A stretch of DNA of 64,000 nucleotides from Cryobacterium roopkundense (GTDB taxonomy: Bacteria > Actinomycetota > Actinomycetes > Actinomycetales > Microbacteriaceae). Positions within the stretch are counted from its first letter, which is position 1; each line of letters begins with the position of its first letter. Of this stretch, positions 27,722-36,776 are shown in pieces. The translations under genes and the position numbers were made by a program. The notes beneath the pieces were generated by a model that saw nothing but the letters and a program-made list of their open reading frames with translations, had not been told where the DNA came from and did no database searches. Location of the stretch: the NCBI RefSeq assembly GCF_014200405.1, contig NZ_JACHBQ010000001.1, forward strand, positions 1,860,001-1,924,000, given 5' to 3'.

Positions 27722-27856
27722 CTTATCTCCCCGAGTGGGCGTCAAATTGAGCGGTCACGCTCACCGCCGCCAGAGCCAGAAGAAGCTCCGACCGCCGCGG
27801 CATCCCCGCGCTGCGATCGCGTGCACCTGTGCACGAGCTCAGTAGGATTACCTGTC

Positions 27857-28321
27857 ATGGTGCCATCCGTCGAACTCAAAATGCTGACCGCCAACGACCG
27901 TGAACTCATTGAGTACGCGCGACAGGTTATTGATGCGAACACGGACGCAGGTCCCGACGAAGATGGTGCGCACACCATGGGCGCCGCGGTGCGCGACGCC
28001 GACGGCCGCATGTTCGCCGGCGTCAATCTCTACCACTTCACGGGCGGTCCCTGCGCCGAGCTGGTTGCGCTGGGCACCGCACGGTCGAACGGTGCACGGA
28101 ACATCACAACCATTGTCGCGGTGGGCAATCACGGCCGCGGTGTGGTCGGGCCGTGCGGGCGCGACAGGCAAGTACTCTTCGACTACCATCCCGGAATCCG
28201 GGTGCTGCTCCCCACGGCGGCGGGCCTGCGCGCGGCGACCATTGAGGCGCTCATGCCCTTCGCTGCCACGTGGACGATTGAAAACGGCACCCAGGAATTC
28301 GATGAAGCACGCTTCGCATAA
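27857..28321 (+). CDS. cytidine deaminase-like protein, blasticidin-S-deaminase subtype
   Basis: A 154-residue zinc-deaminase-fold protein. FTGGPCAELVALGTA supplies the first cysteine (C66) and catalytic glutamate (E68). VAVGNHGRGVVGPCGRDRQVL supplies C100. The pattern follows blasticidin-S deaminase closely. The third zinc ligand, normally the second cysteine of PCGxCRQ, is aspartate here (D103), checked in the DNA as CGC GAC AGG. Either zinc is held by Cys2Asp or activity is altered. It is divergent from the siderophore operon but has no evident link to it. Confidence 0.85.
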   Translation: MVPSVELKMLTANDRELIEYARQVIDANTDAGPDEDGAHTMGAAVRDADGRMFAGVNLYHFTGGPCAELVALGTARSNGARNITTIVAVGNHGRGVVGPCGRDRQVLFDYHPGIRVLLPTAAGLRAATIEALMPFAATWTIENGTQEFDEARFA

Positions 28322-28378
28322 GTAATCAACCCCATCCCGGCTCGCGACGACCAACACCGGGCCCTCCCGCCGGCCCAC

Positions 28379-28518
28379 CCTCGCGCCTCGACCCTCCGCC
28401 GGTCGAGGCGCGAGGTACGAGCGATCGAGGCCACGCGAGACGCTCCTCAGACCCTAGTGCGGTCCGAGGGTCGGGTCGCGGGGTCTCGATCGCTCCTTCG
28501 TCGCGCCTCGACCAGCGG
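28379..28518. repeat. perfect hairpin plus inverted pair of interspersed repeats
   Basis: CCTCGCGCCTCGACC (28379-28393) and GGTCGAGGCGCGAGG (28401-28415) form a perfect 15-bp stem with a 7-base loop. The right arm begins a repeat copy on the minus strand (28396-28432), and a plus-strand copy follows at 28482-28518. The inverted pair fills most of the 305-bp gap between the deaminase and the DUF222 gene. The stem may also end deaminase transcription, although there is no T-run. Confidence 0.8.
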
Positions 28519-28626
28519 AAAAGGTTCTCCTCCACAGGTGAGAATCTTTGGGAGTTTTTCACAGAATGCCCCGATCAGGGCTGTTTAGGGCCCGTGAATG
28601 TCGGTGGTCGCTGGGAAAGTTAAGCC

Positions 28627-30054
28627 ATGACCACTTCAACGGACCTTCTCGTGGAGAGTACGGCGGCACTCGCCGATACGTACTCTCACTCCTTGGGCGG
28701 TGGAGTCTGTTCGGAGGAGGAACCCAACGCAGGGTTGGACCTGCAGCGGATGACCGACGGGGGTTTGTTGGCCGTGTTGAACTCGAATTTCGAGGTGGTG
28801 AGACAGGCGCAGGCCCTTTTGGTTCGAGCAGCGGGTGAGCTGGACGACCGCTTCGACCACGACTCGGGCATCGCCGCCAGAACCGGGAACCGAAACGCCG
28901 CCGCCGCCCTCACCGATATCGGTCACATCTCGATGGCTGAGGCCGGGCGGTTGGTGAGGGTGGGGAAGGCGACGAAGCCCCGGATGAGCCTGATCGGTGA
29001 GCACCTGCCACCGGAGTACGCGGAGGTCGCCCGGGCAGTCAATGCCGGGGAGCTCACCGTGGATTCGGCGCTGTACATCACGGCGAACCTCGAGCAGGCC
29101 GCCCCTCGGGCCACGACCGAAGACCTCGACGCGGCGGAGAAAGAGCTGGTGGAGTTCGCGGTAACCAACCCGGTCGACTCGGTGCGGAAGCTGTCGATTC
29201 GCTACCGGGACGCCCTCGACGTGGACGGGGTGGAACCCCGTGAAGAGGTACTCGTGTCGCGGCGGGGGTTGAAGCGGATGGTGCTGCCCAACGGCATGAA
29301 ACGCTACGTGCTCGACGCCGACCCGGTGTCAGCGGCGTACCTGGACACCGCGATCGACGGGATGACCAGCGCGGAACTGCGCAAACCCCGGTTTGAAGCC
29401 AAGGAAGATCCTGACGGGTGTGGTGACAACCACGACATCATCGGCGACGGCCGCACGATGCCGCAACTGAACTTCGATGCCTTCATCGACATCGTGCGTC
29501 ACGCCCTCTCCTGCAAAGCGGGACTCGGGGCTCTCGATCACACGACGATCATCGTGAGGATGAGTCTCGAATCCCTGCAATCAGGGCTCGGTGAAGCCCA
29601 ACTCGACGGGATCGAGCAGCCAATCTCCGCCGGAACGGCCCGAAGGATGGCGGCGGAGGCGTGTTTGATCCCGATGGTCCTCGGTGGCAAGAGCGAGGTG
29701 CTCGACTTCGGCCTCCGAAAACGGCTCTTTACGACGGCGCAGAAGCTCGCGGCCATCGAGAGGGACGGCGGGTGCGCCACGGCGGGCTGTAACAGGCCTC
29801 CGAGCTATGCGGAGGGTCATCACATTCGTTGGTACAAAGCGCATGACGGACCCACGAACCAAGCCAACTGCGTGATGCTCTGTAGTGCGTGCCATCATCG
29901 GATCCACCGCGAAGGCTGGGACGTGGTGGTCAGAGACAACGTGGTGTACTTCATCCCACCGGCCAGTGTCGATCCGAGGAGAACTCCGCGACGAGGCGGC
30001 CGACCACCGGTCCCGACACCGAAAGGACACGACGGACCCCACTACAAGCGGTGA
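28627..30054 (+). CDS. DUF222 / HNH endonuclease domain protein (REP13E12-like), intact
   Basis: A 475-residue protein. The N-terminal DUF222 region (about residues 30-330) is helical and includes AAALTDIGHISMAEAGRL and RRGLKRMVLPNGMKRYVLDADP. The C-terminal HNH domain has GGCATAGCNRPPSYAEGHHI then NCVMLCSACHHRIHREGW, with the paired cysteines and histidines complete. Such proteins are repeated in Microbacteriaceae and mycobacterial genomes and flanked by repeats, as here. Mobility or genome defence has been proposed, not shown. It differs from the frameshifted relative at 7539 in sequence, so they are not recent duplicates. Confidence 0.92.
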   Translation: MTTSTDLLVESTAALADTYSHSLGGGVCSEEEPNAGLDLQRMTDGGLLAVLNSNFEVVRQAQALLVRAAGELDDRFDHDSGIAARTGNRNAAAALTDIGHISMAEAGRLVRVGKATKPRMSLIGEHLPPEYAEVARAVNAGELTVDSALYITANLEQAAPRATTEDLDAAEKELVEFAVTNPVDSVRKLSIRYRDALDVDGVEPREEVLVSRRGLKRMVLPNGMKRYVLDADPVSAAYLDTAIDGMTSAELRKPRFEAKEDPDGCGDNHDIIGDGRTMPQLNFDAFIDIVRHALSCKAGLGALDHTTIIVRMSLESLQSGLGEAQLDGIEQPISAGTARRMAAEACLIPMVLGGKSEVLDFGLRKRLFTTAQKLAAIERDGGCATAGCNRPPSYAEGHHIRWYKAHDGPTNQANCVMLCSACHHRIHREGWDVVVRDNVVYFIPPASVDPRRTPRRGGRPPVPTPKGHDGPHYKR

Positions 30055-30196
30055 GGGCCCGACCAGCGGCGAGGCAGGGTCTGGTAGCAAAGAGACACCT
30101 GCGCTAGCTCTCCCTTTCCGTTGGTCGAGCAGCGGGCCCGCTTTTGGCCCGCGCCCGCCGAGACCTCGTGAACTGGTCTCGCAAGTCACCTCACGA

Positions 30197-30233
30197 GGTC
30201 TCGATCGCTCCTTCGTCGCGCCTCGACCAGCGG
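30197..30233 (+). repeat. 37-bp interspersed repeat copy with short tail repeats
   Basis: This is the same unit as at 19649 (GGTCTCGATCGCTCCTTCG and on). It is followed by two shortened reiterations of its last part, ACTCGACCAGCG at about 30239 and 30257, showing local slippage. It lies between the stop of the DUF222 gene and the membrane pseudogene, a 259-bp stretch with no gene. Confidence 0.85.
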
Positions 30234-30313
30234 GACGGACTCGACCAGCGGGAGGGACTCGACCAGCGTGGAGCGCGACGCGCCAGAACAGCCGATCATT
30301 CGTACCTGGGCTG

Positions 30314-30876
30314 CTAGGCCTCGCGGGGCCGCAGGTCGACGAGGGTGCGCACGGCGCTGACGAATGTAACCCCGAGGAGCACGAGGCCCGAGCCCACGCC
30401 GGAGATGAGAGCCACGGCATCCGCTTGATGAGTGGCAAAGCCGACCCCCAGTCCCGCGAGGCCCAACGCTGTCATGGCGACGCCGATCAGCAGGACGGCC
30501 GCGTTGTCACGCATCCACCACTGCGCGAGGGCGACAAAGTGAACCCCGACAACGAGGGCGATCCAGCCGAGCACTGCGGCGGGTTCCAGCAGGCGGATGA
30601 TCGCGAGTCCTCCGAAGAGGGCGAGCGCCTCAAGCGCCACAACAATCAGAAAGAGCGTGTTAAATCTCGTCGGGTCGGGAGTCAGGGAACCGCTCCGGAG
30701 GGCACGCTGGGTGAGATAGAACCCGGCTGCGATGACCAGCGCCATCGCGGCTGCCGCCACGATTGCCCCAGGCGCCAAACTAGGGCCAACGGGCTGACAT
30801 TGATGACGATGAAGACCACGCCGAAGGACGCACCGATCACATCGCCAACGTGAGTTCCCTGCGACCATGCTCTCAT
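30314..30876 (-). pseudogene. membrane protein gene, frameshifted
   Basis: The 5' part reads MRAWSQGTHVGDVIGASFGV then VFIVINVSPL in one frame. The rest reads APGAIVAAAAMALVIAAGF then LTQRALR in another, through five membrane helices to the stop. The two fit as one six-helix protein if the frame shifts near 30770-30785. There the minus strand carries TTGG twice, 11 bp apart, so a small duplication may be the cause. Function unknown. If the shift is a sequencing error, the gene is intact, about 185 residues long. Confidence 0.65.
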
Positions 30877-30954
30877 CGACACGATGTGCCTTTCGTCGAG
30901 TGCGCCTGACGGCGCCCTCCAAGCCTGCCTCATTCGCCTGCACGGCGGGAAGTA

Positions 30955-32184
30955 TTAGCCGGCGGCGAGCTCGCCGGGGTGCGTGAAGCGCCAGCCGGCA
31001 CCGGGGTCGGTCACGGGCCCATCGAGCACGAGCGGCACGGTGACGTCCTTGTCGCCCACGGAGAAGTCCACGTCGCCCACTGAGTCTCCCGCTGCGCCAA
31101 TCTGGATACTCTTGGCCGTGATCGTGCCGGCAATCGGAGTGTCCGACCAGACGAGAGCGGAAGCCTGCTCCAGTGCCACGGCGTTAGTCGTCTGACCCCA
31201 GGGGGTCGTGTAGCTGCCGTAGACGGCGCCCTTCTCGGCAAGGGTGACGTTCTGGAAACCCGGCGTGACGCTCTCGATCAGGGCCGCGATGGACTCGTTC
31301 AGTTCGGAGTGCGTGTCACCGCCGAGGAGAACGCCCACCACGGTGACGGTTTCATCACCCACCTTCAGATCGGTGGAGAAGAGCAGGCACGCACCGGCAA
31401 CATCCGTCGTGCCGGTCTTGATGCCGTCGACACCGCCGGTGCCGAGAAGCTTGTTGGTGTTCGTGATCCGGCCGATCGTGGGCAGCACGGCCGTGGGAAG
31501 AGACACGATCTCGGCAAGGGCGGGGTTTCCCACCACGAGTTTGGCCAGCTCAACGAGGTTCGCGGGGCTGCTCACGCTCTGCGACGAGATTCCGCTCGTG
31601 TCTGCCACCACAGTGTCGGTGAGGCCCTGGGCCGTCAGCCACGCATTCGCGGCGTCAAGGTACTCGCTTTCGGAGCCGTAGGCCCAGACCGCGAGCGAGG
31701 CGGCGTAGTTATTGGCCGACGGCAGCAGCATGGCTTCAAAGGCCTCCCGCTGGGTCAGCACCATGCCTGAGACGACGGGCGCGACCGATCCGTTCTCGGC
31801 GAGGGATTCGTAGTACAACGCGATGTCGGCGTCGGTGAAGGTGATATCGGGACCGTCCTCGTCGGCGCCGAGCGGCTTGGCGTCAAGAACCACGAGGGCC
31901 GTCACCATCTTGGCGATGCTCGCGATGGGAACGGACGCCTGATCGCCGTTGCTCGCGAGGACGCCCGGGAAGCCCACTGCCCCGATCGCACCGGCACCGA
32001 AGCCCGGCCACTGGGGGGCTGCCGCCGGCTGGGTGAGCGCCGCTGGTTCGGTGACTTCGGCCGCGGAAGCCGGCACTGGAGCCAGTCCGGTGGCGGCGAG
32101 GTAGCCGAACCCCATCAGGGCTACGAGCACGATTCCAAAGACGGCGAGGCGCCTCCGGCGGTAGATCACACGGCGGGTCGGCAT
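30955..32184 (-). CDS. D-alanyl-D-alanine carboxypeptidase (DacA/PBP5-like)
   Basis: A 409-residue penicillin-binding protein with an N-terminal membrane anchor (residues 13-33). The serine acyl-enzyme motifs are SIAK (89-92), SAN (156-158) and KTG (256-258), in the normal order. It trims the terminal D-alanine of peptidoglycan peptides outside the cell. The C-terminal beta domain lacks a second anchor. The gene starts 47 bp downstream of the stop of the RNA methyltransferase gene. Confidence 0.93.
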   Translation of the reverse strand: MPTRRVIYRRRRLAVFGIVLVALMGFGYLAATGLAPVPASAAEVTEPAALTQPAAAPQWPGFGAGAIGAVGFPGVLASNGDQASVPIASIAKMVTALVVLDAKPLGADEDGPDITFTDADIALYYESLAENGSVAPVVSGMVLTQREAFEAMLLPSANNYAASLAVWAYGSESEYLDAANAWLTAQGLTDTVVADTSGISSQSVSSPANLVELAKLVVGNPALAEIVSLPTAVLPTIGRITNTNKLLGTGGVDGIKTGTTDVAGACLLFSTDLKVGDETVTVVGVLLGGDTHSELNESIAALIESVTPGFQNVTLAEKGAVYGSYTTPWGQTTNAVALEQASALVWSDTPIAGTITAKSIQIGAAGDSVGDVDFSVGDKDVTVPLVLDGPVTDPGAGWRFTHPGELAAG

Positions 32185-32230
32185 TCGTCAATCCTATAGA
32201 CGCGGGCGGCCCACGGGGCGCCGACGAGCG

Positions 32231-33034
32231 TTACGGGCGCAGAGCGTACAGGGCTACAGCACTCGCCGAGGCGACATTGAGGGAATCGACCCCGTGCAGC
32301 ATGGGGATGGTCACCACGGTGTCCGCCGCCGCGAGGGCGTGGGTGCTGAGTCCGTCCCCCTCGGCGCCGAGCACGAGTGCGACGCGCTCCGGCGGGTCGA
32401 CGGCGAAACGATCGAGTGACACCGCCTCGTCGCTGAGGGCGAGGGCAGCAAGATGGAAGCCCGCGGCGTGCAGGAGCGGCGCGGCCTCGTGCCACTCGGG
32501 CAGGCGCGTCCACGGCACCTGCAGGACTGTCCCCATGCTCACCCGCACGCTGCGGCGATAAAGAGGGTCGGCGCACCTGGGGGTGATGAGCACGGCGTCG
32601 GCGCCGAGCCCGGCCACCGAGCGAAAGATTGCCCCGACGTTCGTGTGGTCGACGATGTCCTCGAGGATCACGATGCGGCGCGCATTTGTGATGATGTCGG
32701 CGACCGACGCCAGCGCCGGGCGGTGCATCGCTGCAAGGGCGCCCCGGTGCAGGTTGTACCCGGTGAGTTTTTCCAGAACTTTGGCGGCCCCCACGTAAAC
32801 CGGCACGTCCGGCCAGGCCTCCAACAGCCGCTCCGCGTCGGGAAGCCACTGTTCCTGCACCAGCAAGGATCTTGGACGATGGCCGGCCGCGATCGCCCGC
32901 CCGATCACCTTGGGTGACTCGGCGATGTAGAGACCGCCCGCTGGCTCGGAGACCCGCCGAAGGGCGACATCCGTCAGACGTGAATAGTCACTGAGGTCGG
33001 GCAGATCGAGGTCGGTGATGGGGATGATCTGCAC
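32231..33034 (-). CDS. TrmH/SpoU-family RNA 2'-O-methyltransferase
   Basis: A 267-residue SPOUT methyltransferase. An N-terminal substrate-binding part precedes the knot: motif 1 DIVDHTNVGAIFRSVAGLGADA (only the central NVGAIFR is diagnostic), motif 2 LVLGAEGDGLS and motif 3 IPMLHGVDSLNVASASAVALY. It would methylate a ribose 2'-OH in rRNA or tRNA using S-adenosylmethionine; the target base is not predictable. Start GTG. It is divergent from the sirtuin gene. Confidence 0.92.
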   Translation of the reverse strand: MQIIPITDLDLPDLSDYSRLTDVALRRVSEPAGGLYIAESPKVIGRAIAAGHRPRSLLVQEQWLPDAERLLEAWPDVPVYVGAAKVLEKLTGYNLHRGALAAMHRPALASVADIITNARRIVILEDIVDHTNVGAIFRSVAGLGADAVLITPRCADPLYRRSVRVSMGTVLQVPWTRLPEWHEAAPLLHAAGFHLAALALSDEAVSLDRFAVDPPERVALVLGAEGDGLSTHALAAADTVVTIPMLHGVDSLNVASASAVALYALRP

Positions 33035-33158
33035 GAGTGGAACGCCTTTCGAGGGGTGGTTGAGTCCAGCCTGACAGGTCAGGATTCAAATACCGAAAAC
33101 AGACGAGTTTAGAATCGACATGAGGGCCCTGCACAGTGCCCGCAAGGATGGAGCAATC

Positions 33159-34079
33159 ATGTCGGCCGATCTGCTCCCGCCCGCCACGACCCTGGCCGGC
33201 GAGACCCGCGACGTGAGCGACGACGTTCTGCTGTCCGTCGGCGATCTCGCGGATGCCGTCGTGGCCAACGACCAACTCGACGCCGTGGCCGCGATACTGC
33301 GAAATAAGCAGACCGTGGTGCTCACGGGAGCCGGTCTCAGCACCGATTCCGGAATCCCCGATTACCGGGGCGAAGGCGCACCGGTACGCAACCCCATGAC
33401 ATTTCAGACCTTCGCGAGCAACGAACGCGCCCGCAAGCGCTACTGGGCAGGCAGCCACCTGGGCTGGCGCCATTTTCGCGCCGCTCAGCCTAATCTCGGC
33501 CATGACTCGCTCGTGCTTCTGGAACAGTCGGGCATCGTCTCCGGCATCATCACCCAAAACGTCGACGGGCTCCATACCAGGGCCGGCTCCCGCCATGTCG
33601 TCGAGTTGCACGGCTCGATGGACCGGGTCATCTGCCTTGTCTGCGGGCAGGCCTTCGGACGCGACAGCGTGGCGGCCCGGCTCGAGGAAGCCAACCCGCT
33701 TCTCAACACGCCCGAGGCCGTGCGCCTTGCCCCGGACGGGGATGCCGACGTCGACGACATCGACGGCTTCAGCATTCCGGCGTGCACAGTCTGCGGCGGG
33801 ATGCTGAAACCGAATGTGGTGTTCTTCGGTGAATTCGTGCCCGCCGAACGGTTCGCGGCCGCCCAGTCGCTCGTGCAGGGCGCCGACGCCCTCATCATCG
33901 CCGGCTCGTCGCTCGCGGTGAACTCCGGCATCCGCTTGCTCGAGCAGGCGCGCCGCCGCAAACTTCCCATCATCGTGATCAACCGCGGAGCGACCAAGGG
34001 CGACGGCCGCGCGGTGCTCAAGCTCGACGCGGGAACCTCGGAGACCCTGGCCGGGCTCGCCGACAGGCTGTGCCCATGA
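33159..34079 (+). CDS. Sir2-family NAD-dependent protein deacylase
   Basis: A 306-residue sirtuin of the SIRT4-like class. NAD-binding GAGLSTDSGIPDYRG, the catalytic TQNVDGLHTRAGS with HGS histidine region, and the zinc cysteines CLVC and CTVC are all visible. GSSLAVNSG and NRGAT complete the Rossmann part. The ATG at 33159 follows a GGATGGAG ribosome binding site; an ATG 13 codons upstream is possible. It removes acetyl or other acyl groups from lysines. It overlaps the phosphatase gene by 4 bp (ATGA). Confidence 0.93.
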   Translation: MSADLLPPATTLAGETRDVSDDVLLSVGDLADAVVANDQLDAVAAILRNKQTVVLTGAGLSTDSGIPDYRGEGAPVRNPMTFQTFASNERARKRYWAGSHLGWRHFRAAQPNLGHDSLVLLEQSGIVSGIITQNVDGLHTRAGSRHVVELHGSMDRVICLVCGQAFGRDSVAARLEEANPLLNTPEAVRLAPDGDADVDDIDGFSIPACTVCGGMLKPNVVFFGEFVPAERFAAAQSLVQGADALIIAGSSLAVNSGIRLLEQARRRKLPIIVINRGATKGDGRAVLKLDAGTSETLAGLADRLCP

Positions 34080-34702
34080 TGTCACCGTCCGCGCGGCATC
34101 CGGCGACCACCCTGTCGATCGTGCGACACGGGCAGACCGAGTGGAACCGGCAGCAGCGCATTCAGGGCAGCACTGACATCCCCCTGAACTCGATCGGGCG
34201 CGCCCAGGCCGCCGAGACCGGGGTGAGGTTGCGCGAGCGCGAGTGGGATCTCGTCGTCAGCAGCCCGCTCGTGCGTGCCGAGGAGACGGCTCGCATCATC
34301 GCTGGTGAGCTCGGCCTGCCGCGGCCACGGGTTGACGACGGCTTCACCGAACGCCACCACGGAGACATGGAAGGACTCACCTTCGCCGAGCGACAGAAAC
34401 GCTTTCCCGACGGAGTGTCTGTTCCCGGGCTTGAGACGCGCCAACAGGTGCTCGATCGAGTGCTTCCGGCGTTGGCCCGGCTCGCGGAGGGCTCCGAGGG
34501 ACAGTCCATCCTGGTGATCAGCCACGGCGGAATCATCGGAACGCTGCTGAGGCATTTCACGTCAGGTGAGCGCCCGAGGCACAACGAAATCATCGCCAAT
34601 GGTTCGGTGCACGACTTCGCCTTTCGCAACGGGCGCCTCGAACTGACCTACTTCGAGGCGACCCTGCGTGCGGTCAACGAGTCTTTTGACGTTCTCCGGT
34701 AG
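34076..34702 (+). CDS. histidine phosphatase family protein
   Basis: A 208-residue phosphoglycerate-mutase-like phosphatase. The catalytic RHG is in LSIVRHGQTEWN, the second arginine in SSPLVRAEETA, the glutamate in DGFTERHHGDMEGL and the second histidine in VISHGGIIGTLL. It hydrolyses a small phosphorylated metabolite in the cytoplasm. Translation is coupled to the sirtuin. Its last 29 bp overlap the 3' end of the convergent glycosyltransferase gene, so no separate terminator is possible between them. Confidence 0.93.
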   Translation: MMSPSARHPATTLSIVRHGQTEWNRQQRIQGSTDIPLNSIGRAQAAETGVRLREREWDLVVSSPLVRAEETARIIAGELGLPRPRVDDGFTERHHGDMEGLTFAERQKRFPDGVSVPGLETRQQVLDRVLPALARLAEGSEGQSILVISHGGIIGTLLRHFTSGERPRHNEIIANGSVHDFAFRNGRLELTYFEATLRAVNESFDVLR

Positions 34703-35765
34703 CACTGGCCTGTTCGGTCAGGGCGGCGAGAAGCCTCTCCGCTGACAAGTGCCAGGTGAAGCGGCCAGCCGCCGCAACGGAACGAGCGGAACGAGCGGCC
34801 CACTCCCCCGGCTCTGCCAGCCGTCGCACCGCCTCGACGAATGCGCCGGGGGCCGTCGGCTCGACGTACACGGCCGCGTCGCCGCCGATCTCGCGAAAGA
34901 TCGGAATATCGCTGACGACGATCGGGATACCCACGCTCATCGCCTCCACGAGCGGAATGCCGAATCCCTCGTCGAGCGAGGCCGTCACCAGGGCAGTCGC
35001 CGATCGCAGCACGGCACCGTACTCCTCGTCGGTCACGCCATTATGAAAGATCAGCCGCGCCTGGGGCGCGAGGGTGCGCAGCCGGGCCTGTTCAGACTCC
35101 GACACTCGACTCATCAGGTGCAGTTCGTGTTCAGGAAGCTCGGCCACCGCCCGCACGAGAGTGTCGACATTCTTGTACGGCATAAAGGACCCCATGTACA
35201 CCAGGCGCCCGGTTTCGGGAGTCCGACGGCGCACGGGCGGATCGCCCGCAGCATCCGGCGCATTGGGAACAACGATGACGGGTCGCGTCGTGAGGTGATG
35301 CGCGGCCATGAGCGCCCCCGTGGTCTCGGAAACCGTCACCACGGCATCGGCGCGGTTCAGCAGCATCCGTTGCGGCCACCACGACAGGTGATAGAGGCGC
35401 CACAGCAGTCGGATCGCCCCAGGAAACTCGCGCGGGGGCGTGCGATTGCGGTAGTAGATCAGGTCGTGCACTGTGAGCAACAAGCGATAGTTGCGGCCCC
35501 ACGAGCCCATGGTCTGCATGGGGCTGAAGACGACGTCGGGGTTGAGTCTGTTCACCTGCATGGCGACAAATGGTTCACGGATGCTCGTTGGCGCGCTCAC
35601 GAGCTGCCACGGCAGGGTGGGCAGCAGGTCGAGTTGGCGGTGGTCGCTGATCAACATGGTGAGCGGATGCAGCTTGGCCAGCTCGGTCACGAGCCCGGCC
35701 GTGTAGCGGCTGATACCGTCGTGCCGGTCGGTGCGGGTGTACCGGCAGTCGAACACGATCTTCAT
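34674..35765 (-). CDS. glycosyltransferase family 4 protein
   Basis: A 363-residue GT-B enzyme. The N-terminal acceptor domain has DGISRYTAGLVTEL. The nucleotide-sugar domain has VYMGSFMPYKNVDTLVRA, the SLDEGFGIPLVEAMSVGIPIV donor motif (E-x7-E type) and DIPIFREIGG. It probably adds mannose or a similar sugar to a surface glycan or lipid. The ATG overlaps the stop of the upstream alpha/beta hydrolase gene (ATGA), so they are co-translated. Confidence 0.92.
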   Translation of the reverse strand: MKIVFDCRYTRTDRHDGISRYTAGLVTELAKLHPLTMLISDHRQLDLLPTLPWQLVSAPTSIREPFVAMQVNRLNPDVVFSPMQTMGSWGRNYRLLLTVHDLIYYRNRTPPREFPGAIRLLWRLYHLSWWPQRMLLNRADAVVTVSETTGALMAAHHLTTRPVIVVPNAPDAAGDPPVRRRTPETGRLVYMGSFMPYKNVDTLVRAVAELPEHELHLMSRVSESEQARLRTLAPQARLIFHNGVTDEEYGAVLRSATALVTASLDEGFGIPLVEAMSVGIPIVVSDIPIFREIGGDAAVYVEPTAPGAFVEAVRRLAEPGEWAARSARSVAAAGRFTWHLSAERLLAALTEQASATGERQKTR

Positions 35766-36661
35766 GCGGACTCCGGGAGCGAGAGAAAGCGACGCAGCTC
35801 CGCCGCAGCCGGTGCGGGCATTTCGTAGTGGATCAGGTGCCCCACGTCGTGGACGACCGCGAGCGTTGCCCGCGGAAAGAGCGTCTGCAAGCGGTGCTGG
35901 GCCGGCAGAGGGGTGATGTCGTCTTTGTCCGCTGCGATGAGCAGGGTGCGCTCAGGAATGTTCGCGGCGAATTCGCTGACGTCATGCCCGACGGATGCCG
36001 TGAAGGCGTCCAGAACCACGGTACGGTCGGCGAACGCCGAGAAGTACCGGTCGTGCTGGTTGTGGATCCAGCGCCGGAGTTGTGGCTCGTGGGTCTTGGT
36101 CATCGTCACACTCATGATGCGCACGATGACCCTGTTGCGCAGCAGGGCGAACCCCAGCCGTTCCGGCAGCGTCGCCGCCGCCCAGTAGTAGAACACCGCG
36201 AGCCGTGTCAGGACCCCGCGCGGCCCCGACAGCGCCGGCGCTGCGATGGGGTTGACGAGTACAACGTCGTCGGCGCGCAGCCCGCCGGCCAGAGCGGCCG
36301 ACGCCACGATGGACCCAAAGGAGTGCCCCAGAATGACCAACCGGCCCGTGGGCGCGAGAACGCGAACGAATTCACGCAGCCACAGAGCATATCCGTCGAG
36401 GTCGTGACGGATGCCGACGAGCGGCTGGGACGCCCCAAACCCGGGCAAATCCGGCGACACGATTCGAGCCCCGGACAGGTGCGCCACGACCGGTTCGAGG
36501 CCGTGGTGGTCCCCGCGAAAGCCATGCACCATCACGATGGTCGTGGCCGAATCTAGATCGCCGTAATCCCACAGAGCCGTCGTGCTCCCGCACACGCTGA
36601 GCGTACGAGCCGTCACGGGGATCCGGTCGAGCAGGTCGGCGTAGGGCGAAGGAACGATCAT
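35762..36661 (-). CDS. alpha/beta-fold hydrolase
   Basis: A 299-residue serine hydrolase. VMVHGFRGDHHGLEPVVAHL is the oxyanion strand, LGHSFGSIVA the nucleophile elbow, ADKDDITP the acid region and HDVGHLIHYE the catalytic histidine. GTG at 36706 would add 15 residues, and a weak AGG lies before it. The ATG at 36661 is preferred by start-codon type and the pattern of the family. Substrate unknown. It is first in a pair with the glycosyltransferase and divergent from treS. Confidence 0.9.
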   Translation of the reverse strand: MIVPSPYADLLDRIPVTARTLSVCGSTTALWDYGDLDSATTIVMVHGFRGDHHGLEPVVAHLSGARIVSPDLPGFGASQPLVGIRHDLDGYALWLREFVRVLAPTGRLVILGHSFGSIVASAALAGGLRADDVVLVNPIAAPALSGPRGVLTRLAVFYYWAAATLPERLGFALLRNRVIVRIMSVTMTKTHEPQLRRWIHNQHDRYFSAFADRTVVLDAFTASVGHDVSEFAANIPERTLLIAADKDDITPLPAQHRLQTLFPRATLAVVHDVGHLIHYEMPAPAAAELRRFLSLPESA

Positions 36662-36776
36662 CCGTGAAAGTTTATCCGGCCACTTGCGGTTCGTCTGGAC
36701 AGACACCGAGTACCTGGTTCTAGACTCGGACTATTAACCGCTTTCACGGCGCCCGCCGTGGGCCGGGAGGAACTCC

